Assembly: GCA_947359465.1 (NCBI GenBank)
Contig: OX375873.1
Location: 131,642,899-131,706,898 of the forward strand
Reading direction: 5' to 3'
Length of the DNA stretch: 64,000 bases
Source of the DNA: Metellina segmentata
Taxonomy: Eukaryota; Arthropoda; Arachnida; Araneae; Tetragnathidae
Below are positions 9,990-21,329 of this stretch, piece by piece (position 1 is the first letter of the stretch; each line of letters starts with the position of its first letter). The translations under genes were made by a program, and so were the position numbers. The notes below the pieces were generated by a model that ran no database searches, was not told where the DNA came from, and saw only the letters and a program-made list of their open reading frames with translations.

Positions 9990-10570
9990 ATAGAAAACGA
10001 AACGAGCAGTACAATTGAGTGTAAAAATTTATTTAAATGTACGTAAATTTGGAGTAATGTATTAATGGTGCATCTATTTGCTGTGTTTACAGCTTGCAAT
10101 CACATCACTGATTGTTCATGGTTTATTAATTCCAAAGGAAATTTTGACATTATTTCAGATTCACCAACGATTGCTCCTTAAGACGTTTACTTTTTGTTAT
10201 TCAAAATTATATTTTAAAGATCTAGTGAGTACGAACTATTTAATGCTTCACCTTTGCTGAATCTGCTTTTGCCTCACTTGCACTATTTATCATGATTTTC
10301 GTATTGAATAGTGTTTTAAATGAAAAACAATTACCGTCCCCACCGTTTATAATAATGCATTGTTCATAAATGTAACTACAAAGATTAATCAGAAAAATAA
10401 GGTACTCGTGGTTTAGCGCCAGCGCACAACAGTTAGTGGGTTATTCAATTCCCACACTTAGCGAAAAGCCAGATAAGCTCGTAATTTTACTCGCAAGAAT
10501 GTTATCGTTCCAGAAATGCGAAGTGTGTGAATATCTTGGAAATAAACCTACAACGGCTAACGTAGACCTC
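9990..10570. other. no recognisable feature
   Basis: AT-rich sequence between the Tc1-like relic and the gypsy element's left LTR. I see no coding signature or clear repeat. Confidence 0.4.
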
Positions 10571-10629
10571 TGTTGTATACTGAGTGAATTTCTGGACAAG
10601 AACGCAGCAGCTTAGAAATAACACATTTA

Positions 10630-12573
10630 CCCATTGATGCATAGCGTCCCTTCTTCGGGACGCTTCAAAAAAAGAGCCTCACTTTGACATAAATTCAGCT
10701 TTCAACTTAAAAATCATGAAGCATTTGTTTCAATTATATTCAGTAGATGACAGAATTTGATGGTAGTAAAGTTGGTGATGTGGACTTTCTCTTTTCATCT
10801 TCCACCTAAAACGCAACGTTTGCAATGTATCGAAAGAGGTTAGATTTCCTCATCATTTATAAATCAATTGATTTGTATTTGATAAATGTGGTACTCAATG
10901 CAATTCTTTAGTTTACATGTTTTTGGAATTTTATAAGTCTTCAAATTTTGATGTTTTTAGCATTTTAGGAACGTTTTTAAAAAGGGACGCTAGGCACAGG
11001 AGGGCAAGTATATTTGCCATGCTCAAGTACGACCAAGATCCTGGCGTTTCTTGTCGGGGTTAAATATTTTGTTGTAAACAACCATTAGCATGCTTTTGCA
11101 AAACTTAACTTTTGTTTTTCTTTGGATTTTTAAAGAAATTAAAAAAATAAATTACTGTAGAATTCCGTTAGTTGGAATTGCGTTTGTTCCTTAGCAATCT
11201 TTTAAGCCAGTAAGTTTGCTATTTTGCCTCATAGACGTGTTTAATGGTCTGCTGAAATTGATGTCAACATTACTGCAATAAAGTCTGTACTGTGTAGAAA
11301 TCGATTTGAACAAATAATGCAGTACTTCCATATGCTTGCAACCCCAGGAGCAACAACTATCGATTGATGAAAGCATGTTGCATACTATGTCCGTCATAGC
11401 TGCAAACATGGGGAAGGAACTGTAAATATTGTTGAAAAATTAAATATGGGAGGTTTTTCTACTGTCGTGGATCTCGCTTCATAACTACCTGAACATTACA
11501 ACATTGACATATACTGTGACAGTTTACTCACCTCTGCACTAATTGATTATTTCTCCAATAAAGGATTTAATGTGACTGGAACTGTGCGTCTCTATCACAC
11601 TGAAAAATGCCTTATAAGCGACGTTTCATCTTTTAAAAAAGATACCAGAGGTATCTTTGAGTATAAGTATGATGAACAGCAAGACAACGCGTAATCCTAA
11701 TTATGTGGAATGACAAATGTTGTAACCATAGCTTCAAATGTGCATGGTGTTTACCCATTGGTAAATGCTAAACGGTGGTCAAAAACAGGAAAAAAAATTG
11801 AAATTGATTGATCAAATTTAAATCATAAATTTAATTATTGCATGGGGGCACTGACAGAATGGATCAGAACATTGCAAGTTACTCTTGTTCTATCCGGAGT
11901 AAGAAATGGTGGTAGACTTCATATTTTGATTAGAGGCTGCTATGCAAAATGCGTGGTAGTTATATCGTCTTTGTGCATCATCAAACCCAAACCCTTGCAC
12001 TTTCTACAATTCCTAAGAGATATTTAGTCTATTTCAAGAAATGTACTACAAAAAGGAAGTTACAACCAGGAAGACTTTTAGAGAAACCAAAGACCTTAAA
12101 ATCCAGAGTATCAAATGTCATTAGATATGACGGGAAAAGCATTATGTAATTGTTAATAAAACTCTAGTGAGATGTGCCAATTGTGACAAAAAAAGTCTAT
12201 CGGAAATGAAGCAAGTGCATCGTGGGTTTGCATGACAAATGCTTTGTAGAATTTCATACTAAAAAAAACAAAAAAAAATTCTGCCATATTTACTGCCATT
12301 TTTTTATTTCTTTAAATGCTTTATTAGACGTGCTTTAACCAACAAAAAATATATCATTTTCTAAAAATAAGCATTCTTATTAAAAACTATTTCATGTGGA
12401 AAACTAAGTACCCTCTGGTCCCCGGCGTCCCTTCTAGGGACGTTTGAGTTTTTGTTAGTAAAAATCTCAATTTTTAGTTTGGATTTCTAAAAATATTTTT
12501 CCAAGTGATCTCACTATATGTACTTACAGTATACAAAATATCTTCGAGAAAAAAAAAGTCAGGCATTAATGGG
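10630..12573 (+). mobile_element. piggyBac-like DNA transposon
   Basis: Ends are CCCATTGATGC at 10630 and GCATTAATGGG ending at 12573, flanked by TTTA (10626) and TTAA (12574). piggyBac elements use TTAA exactly, so the left TTTA is taken as a point mutation. A perfect inverted pair gcgtccc/gggacgc lies just inside the left end, with a similar copy near 12428. A broken transposase lies between. Confidence 0.82.
11200..12270 (+). pseudogene. piggyBac transposase pseudogene
   Basis: Plus-strand fragments in several frames follow the order of the piggyBac DDE domain: QLSIDESM near 11350 (first catalytic Asp context), RHSCK, then a block near 11500 with NIDIYCDSLLTSALIDYF (second Asp context), GFNVTGTVR, and KDTRGIFEYKYD. 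VVTIASNVHGV and KRWSK follow, then GTDRMDQNIASY near 11850 (third Asp context), and a basic C-terminal region. Frameshifts and stops occur throughout, so it is inactive. Residues near the zinc-ribbon C-terminus (MCQLCQKK) are still partly visible at about 12170. Confidence 0.8.
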
Positions 12574-13003
12574 TTAAGTACAATCTGGTTGACGATATAT
12601 ACAAGTACGCAGTCGATCTCTACAAGCTCGTATTCTATAATTTGATCATATATGTATATGAAAGTAAAAAGATAAATTTTAAAGTTCTTGGAAATTAAAT
12701 CAAACCACTGGCTTCCGGATACATGTAGAACGACGTAACTCCTTGTGGCAGAAAGTTGTTTCGGCTGGGCTCAGCTCAGGACAGTTGGATTGCTGGGGAC
12801 TAGAGCGGGACGTTGGTCTCTGCACTGCGGAATTCCTGGTCCTGCAACTAGAGGATCGTCTAGGCTTGAAACTATTGCAATAAAACGGATGATTCTAGCA
12901 TTGCATCAGATTCGATTGTTGACTCCGTGGTTGCCCTTGATGGTGTTTCCCTCTGGTCACTGAAGTCGACTCTGCTGCTCTTCCTTGGTTTAGGATCAGG
13001 CTC

Positions 13004-13640
13004 CTAGCAAGAACTTAGTTGGTTGAAATGTTTCTGGATTATGTAGTCATCGTCAAGTTCTACAAGATAGTGAAATTTCCCTTGTTTTTCGACTACTGTG
13101 CCATATTTCCATAGGCTTGAGCTGACATAATTTCTTGACTGTACGTGATCTCCTTCACGGTACAAGTTGTGGAATTCCGGTTGAATTACTTTACTTACTG
13201 GAGAAGGTTGGGGTTTTATCAAGTCTAATTTAGTTCGAATATTCAAACCTAACAGTTCTGCCGGTGTCTTTTCATTTGGTCCATGGTATTTCCATGGTGT
13301 TGCTTGATACCGGAACAGAATTCCACATAAGTTCCTTGTCGGAATTTCATGCATTTGAGTTTTGTTTTAACGTTTGGCAATATCTTTCAGCCTGTCTATT
13401 TTTCGCTGTATGATCTGGTGTTATAAGCTTTTGTCGAATACCATTTCTTTTACAAAATTCTGTAAACTGATGGGGAATGATGTATATAATACATATGAAT
13501 ATAAAGCATTATCGCTAACAAGGATTTCAGACAAGCCACGACGGCTAAATATTTCACGCGAACAACTTATCGTAACATAAGAGTCGGGTGGTTTCTTCAT
13601 AGAAAAGATTTCGGGCAAGTTTGATTTTGCATCAACAACT
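13004..13640 (-). pseudogene. gypsy integrase remnant
   Basis: The upstream part (about 13640-13420) has an integrase-core signature REIFSRRGLSEILVSDNA, where the Asp is the second catalytic acid. The downstream 116-codon frame (13354-13004) includes GPNEKTPAELLGLNIRTKLD and FHNLYREGDHVQSRNY, then a chromodomain-like C-terminal stretch (YGTVVEKQGKFHYLVELDDD). These are typical of K02A2.6-type gypsy integrases, which join retroviral-like cDNA into chromosomes. The core and C-terminal parts are in different frames. Confidence 0.75.
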
Positions 13641-14329
13641 ATAAGAAAATTATTTAAAAATAGTCCTGATAGTCAATGTGAACACGTTGAAAATTGCGGT
13701 TAGGAGTTTCCTAATCATGAATTGTTGCTTTGATAGGATTCTTTCTTGATGTCACAACTCTTTTTGCGACTTTTAACCATGTTTTCGATATCAAAATCGA
13801 TGTTTTTCCAATAAAAATATTTTTTTACAAGAGCTTGCATGCCAACTATGCCTAAATTAGTTGAATGCAATTCTTCTAATATAGCTGGTTGTAACTTTTT
13901 CGGTATTATAACTCTTTGACCACGAAATAAAATTCCTTCTTCAAGTGAAATTTATTCTTATACTTCCGTTGATTATATTTTCTTTTAGCTTTCAAAGGTT
14001 ATCGTCCATAACTGTTCTCTACGGATTTCTACGGATGTAATTGTGAAAGGTGTATGATAGCTTCTTGAAAAATGCATTCGTCATCGACAAAATTCACTTC
14101 AAACTGGTTAAATTAAGTAGATTTTTAGACAAATAATTAGCATTGACATGTTTATTAGATTTGTGGTGCATAATTAAACAATTCAAGTTCGACAGGAAAT
14201 GTGTGCGTATCGAAACATTCGTGTTGCTGATAAAATAGGAAGTTTATCTGGATGTAATACTGTTATGTGTTTATTGTCAACGATTAAGGTAAATTTTCAA
14301 GAAAAAATGTAATCTTAAAATATTTTACA

Positions 14330-15028
14330 AGCCCAATAGACAGCTGTAGCTTCTTTGTCTAATTGGCTGTAATTTCTTTCTGCTATAGTCAACGATCTCG
14401 ACGCATACACTATTGGCCTTTCAATTAAAGTTGCCAGAACATCTCTTTTAAAGAGATCATGTCCTATTTTTCTGCTAGGATATTTTCTTTCACTCTTTTT
14501 TAATTCTGATCTTTTTATGTACTTTTTTTTTTTTTTTTTGCGGTTGTTAACTTGTTCTCTTTGTTCATTATTTCGGATTATGTTAAAAACATTTCAAACT
14601 TTATGCCTATTGTATTCACATTGCCTACTATATCGTTATGCAAATCACAACTATTCAAATACGTACTAGATCTAGTACTTTATACGAAAATCGTACGTAT
14701 TATTAAAACGCATTAACGTATAATAGGAAGTTCAACCTCTAGTGTATATTGAGATCTATGTTAAAACGTCTCAATAGATCAAATAGATAGACAATGAAAA
14801 ACATTAGTTCTGCCCATTGTTAAACTATAATTTTTCGTGTTTGTTTATATGATAAAGTTATATCTAATGTGCAATAATATGAACCATGGCGTAATTTGTT
14901 GAATATCTCTTCGATTCTTGGAATCAGATGCTTGGCGTCAAGAAGCTGTTGATTTACTGCGACCTTGTAATCGGCGCGAATCCGAATAGAACCATCTGAC
15001 TTCGGAACTACAAGAGGGGTACCCCATT
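14330..15028 (-). pseudogene. gypsy reverse transcriptase (second part) and RNase H remnant
   Basis: The frame at 15098-14820 contains WGTPLVVPKSDGSIRI followed by DYKVAVNQQLLDAKHLIPR and YYCTLDI, the fingers and palm start of gypsy reverse transcriptases; only the part up to 15028 is gypsy, the rest of that frame being LINE sequence. RNase H appears in broken frames near 14400 (IVYAS, SLTIAERNYSQLDKEA). The YxDD region is not recognisable. The polymerase is cut at 15028 by a LINE; its N-terminal part continues at 17326. Confidence 0.75.
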
Positions 15029-17325
15029 CTGGCATTAGCGGACGACCTGGCGTTTTTTTTACGACTGGTCGGTCGCGGAGAGTCCTGGAGAATAACACTA
15101 ATAATGCATTAAACTTAATAGCTACTAACTCTCTGATTTGAAGCCAGATTTGTCGATCGATGAGTGTCGGTCAATTATAATTTCAAAGGGTCCAAAACTG
15201 CAGAGAAATCCAATATTCAAAATTAACTTGGCTAACATTAAAATTGCAGATAGTTTAAAATATCTGTGAATTATATCATCGACAACGGACTCGCATGGAG
15301 CGACCATATCTTGAATTTAAGATCTAGATGTTACGAATCGAGTTGGGGGCTTCAAAAGATGTGGTATTTGACCATGATTGAGAAGATCCTAACCTATGGG
15401 GCCGCAATCTGAGGGGGTTGTCCTCGATAAAGCACAAATTAAGAAACTTAATACAATACAACCAGTGTTTCTATTCAAAACTTCAGGAGCTCATCGCACC
15501 TCCCCCACTGACTCCCTCAATACGCTCTGCGGAATCCCCCCCCCTCCACATTACTGTGTTGCCGTTATTTAAAAAGTTCAATTTATCTAAAAGACGGCTC
15601 CCGGACCATGAGCTCGGGCTGTCGCCAATTACAATATATTTTGATACCAGTTTTCTGGGGTCGTCGATGCTTGTACTAGATTCGGGGACTCCATTCAAAA
15701 CCCTGACTACGACTTGTACACCGACGACTCCGGTATCAATGACAATACATGGGCGTCGGTGTGAATCTTAAAAAATGTGCAACCAATTAAAACTTAAATT
15801 AGACGGAGACAACTCTGTTTTTTAAAACTGAGTTGTCCGCCATTTTCCATGCAGTCCTCTGGGCAATAGAAAATAGGGTAGGGATTATTATTTATACTGA
15901 CATCCTGAGCTCAGTTTAGGCCTTGAAATCTTCTAAAAGTAAATCTTCATTTATTTTTAACATTAAATCTACAATACCCATTACACTAAAAACTTTGGCC
16001 TGAGATGGGCCCATATCGGCACAGCCGGAAAAAAAGCTCCCCGACCAATATGCCAAACTTGCCTCGATCGATGATGATGGGCTCTATGTCCCCGCTCATG
16101 CTAGTATTGTTAAACGTGAATTGAAATAGTATATTGTAAATAAATGGCAAAAGCACCTGTGACTGGGAAAGGGGCCTTCGTATAAATTTTTTCCACAAAT
16201 AGACCTAAAAACACTTGTTACTGGCACATGATCTCCTTGACGGGCCATGGCTCGTTTACTGCATATATTTATAGATTTGGACTAATATAGATTAGATGGT
16301 GAATTCTGTCTGTGCGGCGATGTGGGTGACGCCGACCAATACCTCTTTGGCTGCCCGCGCGTACAAGGGACTTTCACATTACCAGGCCCTCTGACTCAAA
16401 TAAGCCCGATTGGCTGAACAGGGAACTTTGCAACCCCCAGATTCTGTATAGATTGAGACGAAGTGTGCTGGTGGTCGCAGAGATGGCGGCGGACTCCTCG
16501 CATACACTGCTTAGGGACCCCTTGCCTTCTTACTTTTTGTGCTCTATGATTATTTAATGTAGGGGCCTGGGATTATGTCTATGGCCACTTTAAACCCTTA
16601 AATTGTAATGACAATTTTAACCAGTTTGCTAACTCTTAACTTTTTCAACGTTTATCTTTTGTTTCCTACTCTTTATTGTGGGTGGTATTCTCGTTGTTCC
16701 CTTGGGACCACTGTCTGGTGTTTTCCTTCTAATAGTTGTCCACTGTTGGACCTTACGCCATTAAACCCCAACCAAATTTCTAATAGTTTATATTTTCCTG
16801 TTGGTTTCGCAGTGCTGGTTGGCTGTCTCTCGGTTGCGGATGTTGAGGGGCCATGATTGTTTATTTATATCTATTTACAATTTGCAGCGGGGTTGTCCCC
16901 AATCGCGCTACGCCTGGGCAGACTGATGGTCCTGCAATCTTATCATGCCCTTCCCGCCTGGGTTTTATATAAAGGCCAGAAACTATATTCAGACCTATTT
17001 TAACTTATAAACCATTTGGACATCGTTTTATCGTGTATTTTTCATCCAATCTCGACTGCATGTATTCAAATTGGTGCTGTTTTATATTCAGTGTTTTTTA
17101 TATGCCTTTCGTGACCCATGATATATTCCGGTTTTTATTTTTAAGCAGATATTTGTTCTCAAATTCCGGCGTTGTATTGTCGTTCGTATTTTTATTCGGG
17201 CCTGTTTCCACTTATACACTTAGATAAGTGATTTTTTTTAAATGTGCCGTGCTTCAGTGGAGGCCCTGTCCCTCGGGTCATAAAAGGTGCTCTAAGAGTG
17301 GCGAGCGAACCCGGGGTGGTTCTTA
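15029..17325 (+). mobile_element. 5'-truncated LINE inserted in the gypsy reverse transcriptase
   Basis: taccccatt flanks the insert at 15020-15028 and 17326-17334. The insert begins at the catalytic motif of its own reverse transcriptase (ALADDLAFF). It continues through the thumb region (IIDNGLAWSDHILNLRSRCY, TYGAAI), a RNase H domain (ELSAIFHAVLWAIEN, YTDILSSVQALKSSKS) and a terminal CCHC-like motif (CLCGDVGDADQYLFGCP), then about 0.8 kb of 3' UTR including ccttacgccattaaacccc. Domain order matches I/R1/Jockey-group LINEs. Frameshifts make it inactive. There is no poly(A) tail. Confidence 0.85.
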
Positions 17326-17725
17326 TACCCCATTATGAATTATTTACTTTTTGATGATACCGTCGTTTACAAGTTTATCTAATTCTGAATATACTTTTTC
17401 TGTCAACGCATATGGACGCGGATGTAAAAATAAAAATACTGGTCTTGCATCTTCGTGTAATTTAAGTGAACATATGTAATTCGGTATTTAATCTACTCTC
17501 GGTTCAAAAACATCAGAATGTTCTTGAATTTTTGTAATTGACTAATTTATACTACAGATAGGAATTTGTTTAACATACGTTTGGTTCTTTCATTGATATT
17601 AATTTAAACATTTTGAATCCAATTTCTTCCTAGAATAGCTTCTGTTCTGAAATGAACCAAATGCAATTCTAAACTAGAACAATTTTTATAAGATGTATAT
17701 TTAATTTCACTACTCGTGCCACTTT
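17326..17725 (-). pseudogene. gypsy protease end and reverse-transcriptase start
   Basis: Near 17650-17610 the minus strand gives EAILGRNWIQ, the conserved end of gypsy proteases (LLGRxW). Near 17480-17340 it gives LKLHEDARPVF, then PRPYALTEKVYSELDKLVND and GIIKK, the conserved linker and start of reverse transcriptase. The frame then meets the LINE insertion at WG; the rest of the polymerase lies at 15028 and below. Confidence 0.75.
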
Positions 17726-17959
17726 CAAAATTTCGCCAGTATAGCTTCAAAATTACATTTGTTTTCAAAATCGCCGTGTCTATTTTTAAGGACTAGAAAT
17801 CATCGATATACATGATACTGTCACCGACTTCCGAAATCACAATCGGAAGGAAAGCTCTTACCCTCTAATTAAACATCGAAAACTTAATTTATTGAATAAT
17901 CGTTCTTTTCATTCTAAGGAATTTGATGTATATTATCGGCGTTAGAACCTAGTTTCAGT

Positions 17960-18940
17960 TTACGTTTTAAAAGTTGCGAAATGCAAACTTCTTTAACCTG
18001 CCTATTTTTATGGCAGTAGTTCCATTTTACCCCGGTCTAGTGGTTTAAATGTTGGGCTCTGGATCAGAAGGTTCCTGATTCGAATCAGGGGTCAAGGCAT
18101 GGATGTAAGTTGTACTGTTCTTTGTTAGGCATAATGATGGTCGCCCATTGGGTGCTTCTTCACAAGTGGCCATCACTTCTGGCCTTGTAGTGGCAAAATG
18201 ATTACAAATCAACAATGACCGTCTTCGGATTAAAAAAAAAATTTAGTTTGTGGATTCTGCAACATGTTTTAATCTTGTGATTACTTTTACCACAATGTTA
18301 AAAAACCCTTTTATTCCAAATTATTTAAAATCAATATTCTTCGATTTCGATTGGGTAGAACGATCAATTCGAGGTTTAGAAAATGATTTTCAACTTGATC
18401 TAGAATACCTTTTAATTTTACATGCATTTTCAGGATTTCGAATTTGATTAACATTGCTAAGATTGAAATTACTCGTGTACACTTTATTTTCTATTTTTGA
18501 AGCTTATATGGATGATGCAATTCCCATAGTTTTTTCAAAGTTTAAATCTGCTTGATGTAATATTTTCTCACGGAATGCAGAATCTTCAAACATCTAATAA
18601 ACTGCGCGCGTAGCATTAGATTTATGACTGGTTTAGAACAATCGGCTGAATTACACATTGATTTGAATTCAGTATTTTCCAATAATTATTTTCGAGATGT
18701 AATATAATTCGAAATTTACTCGCCCTGGTTTTTCATTCTGGATAGTAATCGGTGCTACTCCGTCAATACGTTGGGTTTGGGGCACAAGTTTTCATTTAAA
18801 TGGTGAACGAGTATATACGTTTTTCTTGAAACAGGAAAGTCTGGTACCGTAAGACTGCTGATGAGATTGTAGAGCTTTGGCCCAAGACAAATGATCAGGA
18901 TTTGATGTTTCGCTTCTATGACTTCAGCACTGTCTTCAAT
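17960..18940 (-). pseudogene. gypsy gag remnant with two zinc-knuckle relics
   Basis: In minus order: GPKLYNLISSL near 18880, VHHLNENLCPKPNVLTE near 18800, REKILHQADLNFEKTMGIAS near 18560 (the usual end of gypsy gag capsid), then HCGKSNHKIKTCC near 18290 (zinc knuckle 1) and YCHKNRQVKEVC near 18010 (zinc knuckle 2, with its first Cys changed to Trp and His to Gln). The knuckles bind packaged RNA in intact elements. A SINE separates the two knuckles and a fold-back element interrupts the N-terminal side at 18945. Confidence 0.75.
18031..18243 (+). repeat. tRNA-derived SINE of a third type, inserted between gag zinc knuckles
   Basis: Head: ccccggtctagtggtttaaa with B box GATTCGAATCA. The body differs from the cluster SINE (tggtcgcccattgggtgctt, gtggccatcacttctggcc), and it ends in a genuine A-tail. 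The join between the gag fragments on both sides supports insertion. The target-site duplication is unclear. Confidence 0.7.
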
Positions 18941-18944
18941 AATT

Positions 18945-19718
18945 CCTTTAAGGGGAGTTAGTACCTTTTAGACCTTGCGTTGCTCGCGAAAACATACTTT
19001 TTTCGATTCATCATAAATAATTGAGTTTTGTATATTGTAGTATAAAATTGATACAATTTAAAGGTAATTGAATGGCTTTTAAAAAACTGCAGTCATATTT
19101 GTAATTATAAATATTTTTTTTTATAAAATCTAGAAAAAATTATACATAATTTCTTCGTTTTGAAATTTACCCACTTAACTTTCCCGCTAGTTAATTTTTG
19201 AAAGATGCACTGTAAAACCCAAATGTTTGCACCAAATTGAAGCACATGAATGTTTTATTTCTATGAACTAAGGAATTTGTGATATTTAAAGTAAAAATAT
19301 TTATAAAAATTAAAAATTTTAAAATAAGTCAACTTTGAAATTTTTTTTTTGTTATGTATGGATCCATAAATAAGAAATTATAGCTCTCATACACAAATCC
19401 ATAGTTCAGAGAATTAAGATCTACTTTTAGAATAACCATACAAAATTTCTTAACTCTACGTTTATTAGTTTTTTTTTAACTTGAGGGAAAGTTAAGTGGG
19501 TAAATTTCAAAATGAAGAAATTATGTATAATTTTTATTAAAAAAAAAATATTTCTAATTACAAATATGACTGCAGTTTTTTAAAAACCATACAATTATAA
19601 TTAAACTGTGTCAATTTTATACTACAATATACAAAACTCAATTATTTATGATGAATCGAAAAAAAGTATGTTTAAGCGAGCAACGCAAGGTCTAAAAAGT
19701 TCTAACTCCCCTTAAGGT
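18945..19718. mobile_element. 774-bp fold-back (long terminal inverted repeat) element
   Basis: Arms of about 250 bp run from 18945 and to 19718 as diverged reverse complements. Shared blocks include ccttaaggggagttag, tagaccttgcgttgctcgc, actgcagtcatatttgtaat, aattatacataatttcttc and acccacttaactttccc. The centre (about 19200-19465) is AT-rich without coding. It lies inside gypsy gag. The structure suggests a MITE or fold-back DNA element; the superfamily is unknown. Confidence 0.8.
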
Positions 19719-19903
19719 TGAAGAAATTTTCCTTTCTCTGGGCGAAGTTTTAAAGAGATTCAGTTTCTTCATCTCAGACTTAGAAATTCACTTTTTGGAG
19801 CTGAAGAATCTCTTTTGTGGTTTGATTCGTAGGAGTCAATCTCAATAAAGTTTGTCAAGATCGATATTAGTTGTTGAATTTCGGTCAAGTTTATTCTTGG
19901 TTT

Positions 19904-19916
19904 ATCCTCGTTGCCA
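19904..19916 (-). other. gypsy primer-binding site
   Basis: On the minus strand TGGCAACGAGGAT begins four bases after the LTR end (ACA). Many metazoan gypsy elements carry a TGGCGACGAGGAT-like site there, where a tRNA 3' end primes minus-strand cDNA. It also confirms element orientation. Confidence 0.6.
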
Positions 19917-19920
19917 ATTT

Positions 19921-20025
19921 TGTTGCGTACTGAGTGAAGTTCTGCACAAGAAACTCAAAAATAATACCTTTATTAAGTACGATCTGGTTGACCATCTATA
20001 CAAATGCGCATTCGATCTCTACAAG
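19921..20025 (-). repeat. gypsy 5' LTR
   Basis: Begins TGTTGCGTACTGAG on the plus strand and matches the split left LTR up to ctctacaag. About 105 bp is very short for an LTR, so true LTRs may have been longer and diverged beyond recognition. Confidence 0.6.
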
Positions 20026-21152
20026 CGTATGTACTGGAACACGTACAAAATCCATCAATACAGTGCATGCGCAGGCTTCTTGTTAATGCTTCTGCCCAGG
20101 CGCATTGCCAGATTCTATTTACGTGCTATAAAACAACCACGAAGCCATTTTACTGTTAAAACATGCACAGAATTGTGAACAGTTTCTTTCCTGGAGAGTC
20201 CATGTTAAAAGCAACTTTGGGCATAAGTTGTAGAGCTCTGGGAATGACTAGGCACCTTGTTCCAGTTCAATGTGCACGAGTTCAAAAGATAACTCATTAG
20301 ACACTTCACTGATTTGCTTGTTATATACAGTAATCCAAAACTACAATACTTTCAATATCTTCAATTGGAAAAAGCGATACAGAATGCCTCCAAGTAGGTA
20401 GATTCATATTAGTCTTTTCAGTCTTTAGAAAATAACTGAAATGGTAGGTTTTCCAAATAATTGTTACAATACTATACAAAATGACAATACAAAGTTATTA
20501 TCTTGGAAGAATATGCAACCCTGGTTCATAAAGGTTACGCGATTCCATACTTTTTATAATAACTTTTATGTATGCTTTGCTGGGCGAAGACCGTTCTCCT
20601 ATAACAACGGCGTCTCTATTGGATAACTTTGTCATGGAGTGATACATTGTATTATTCAAGAGTTTTTTTGAGATGATGCCTGGAAGCATGTTTTGGTTAA
20701 AAGATCAAATCCAATCAATCGTCTCAATCACTGGTGCTTCCGCATCACTTTTCCAAATCCGCAAATGACAACAGAGGAATCAGGTGACCAAATAATTGTA
20801 AGAGTATCTGTTTCCTTTCGCTTCCAATTTATTTTTAAACGGATATTTCTTTCTCCCAATCATTCCGAAATCCTTCTAGATAAACAATGCGCCGTTGAAC
20901 TCGTACTTAGCATTCCTTGGCATACCCAAATCAGAATATAGTGGTGGCATTTCTCAATTACACATAATAAACAAATAACTGTAAAGTTTAAATTCTATTA
21001 TTTTATTCATCTCGTAAAAACATGAATAAATCAAACATTTTGATACTAAAACACCTAATCAAGCGCAATTCTTTACACTTAGAACTACTTTGCAATATAA
21101 TTTGAAAGAGATTTCAAAGTACATTGTAGAAAACTGAAATAATTTTGTTTAC
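20026..21152. other. no recognisable feature
   Basis: Mixed-composition sequence. Short ORFs on both strands show no family signature. Confidence 0.35.
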
Positions 21153-21320
21153 AAATAATAAATCCGTCATTGAGATGAACTTGTTCATAAGCTACAAATG
21201 CTGAATAAGGAAAATTTCTTTCAATCCATTGAATAAGGTTATTGTAACATTTAAAATGCATATAGGTCATATCATATTCAGACAGAATAAAGTTGGGCAG
21301 GAAAATTTTAGACCGGAGTC
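21153..21320 (-). CDS. orphan exon resembling leucine carboxyl methyltransferase 1
   Basis: Read on the minus strand between a possible acceptor (ttttccag) and a possible donor (GTAAAC), the frame gives LRSKIFLPNFILSE, then LIQWIERNFPYSAFVAYEQV and HLNDGF. LCMT1 proteins have a matching block (LPT.F.SECVLVYM, then a helix, then FINYEQV and D.FG). LCMT1 methylates the C-terminal Leu of the PP2A catalytic subunit using S-adenosylmethionine. Neither the N-terminal SAM-binding exons nor the C-terminal exon is visible nearby, and the Cys-Val-Leu of the core is replaced by YDM. It may be a pseudogene fragment or one exon of a gene with very distant neighbours. Confidence 0.4.
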
Positions 21321-21329
21321 CTGGAAAAC

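Larger units (their letters stand above)
10571..12627 (-). repeat. gypsy 3' LTR, split by piggyBac
   Basis: Pieces 10571-10629 and 12574-12627 together align with the right LTR at 19921-20025. Shared blocks include actgagtgaa, ctggacaagaa versus ctgcacaagaa, aagtacratctggttgac and cgatctctacaag. The interruption lies at the TTAA in the LTR. Confidence 0.7.
10571..20025 (-). mobile_element. degenerate gypsy-type LTR retrotransposon with four nested insertions
   Basis: Related terminal blocks of about 105 bp (TGTTGTATACTGAG... and TGTTGCGTACTGAG...) bound the region. Minus-strand coding remnants occur in gypsy order: gag, zinc knuckles, protease end, reverse transcriptase, RNase H, integrase. 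Later insertions are a piggyBac element (10630-12573), a LINE (15029-17325), a SINE (18031-18243) and a fold-back element (18945-19718). Removing them leaves roughly 4.2 kb, short for a full gypsy, so internal deletions are likely. Every domain has stops or shifts. The LTR right boundary is uncertain because similarity fades after ctctacaag. Confidence 0.8.
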
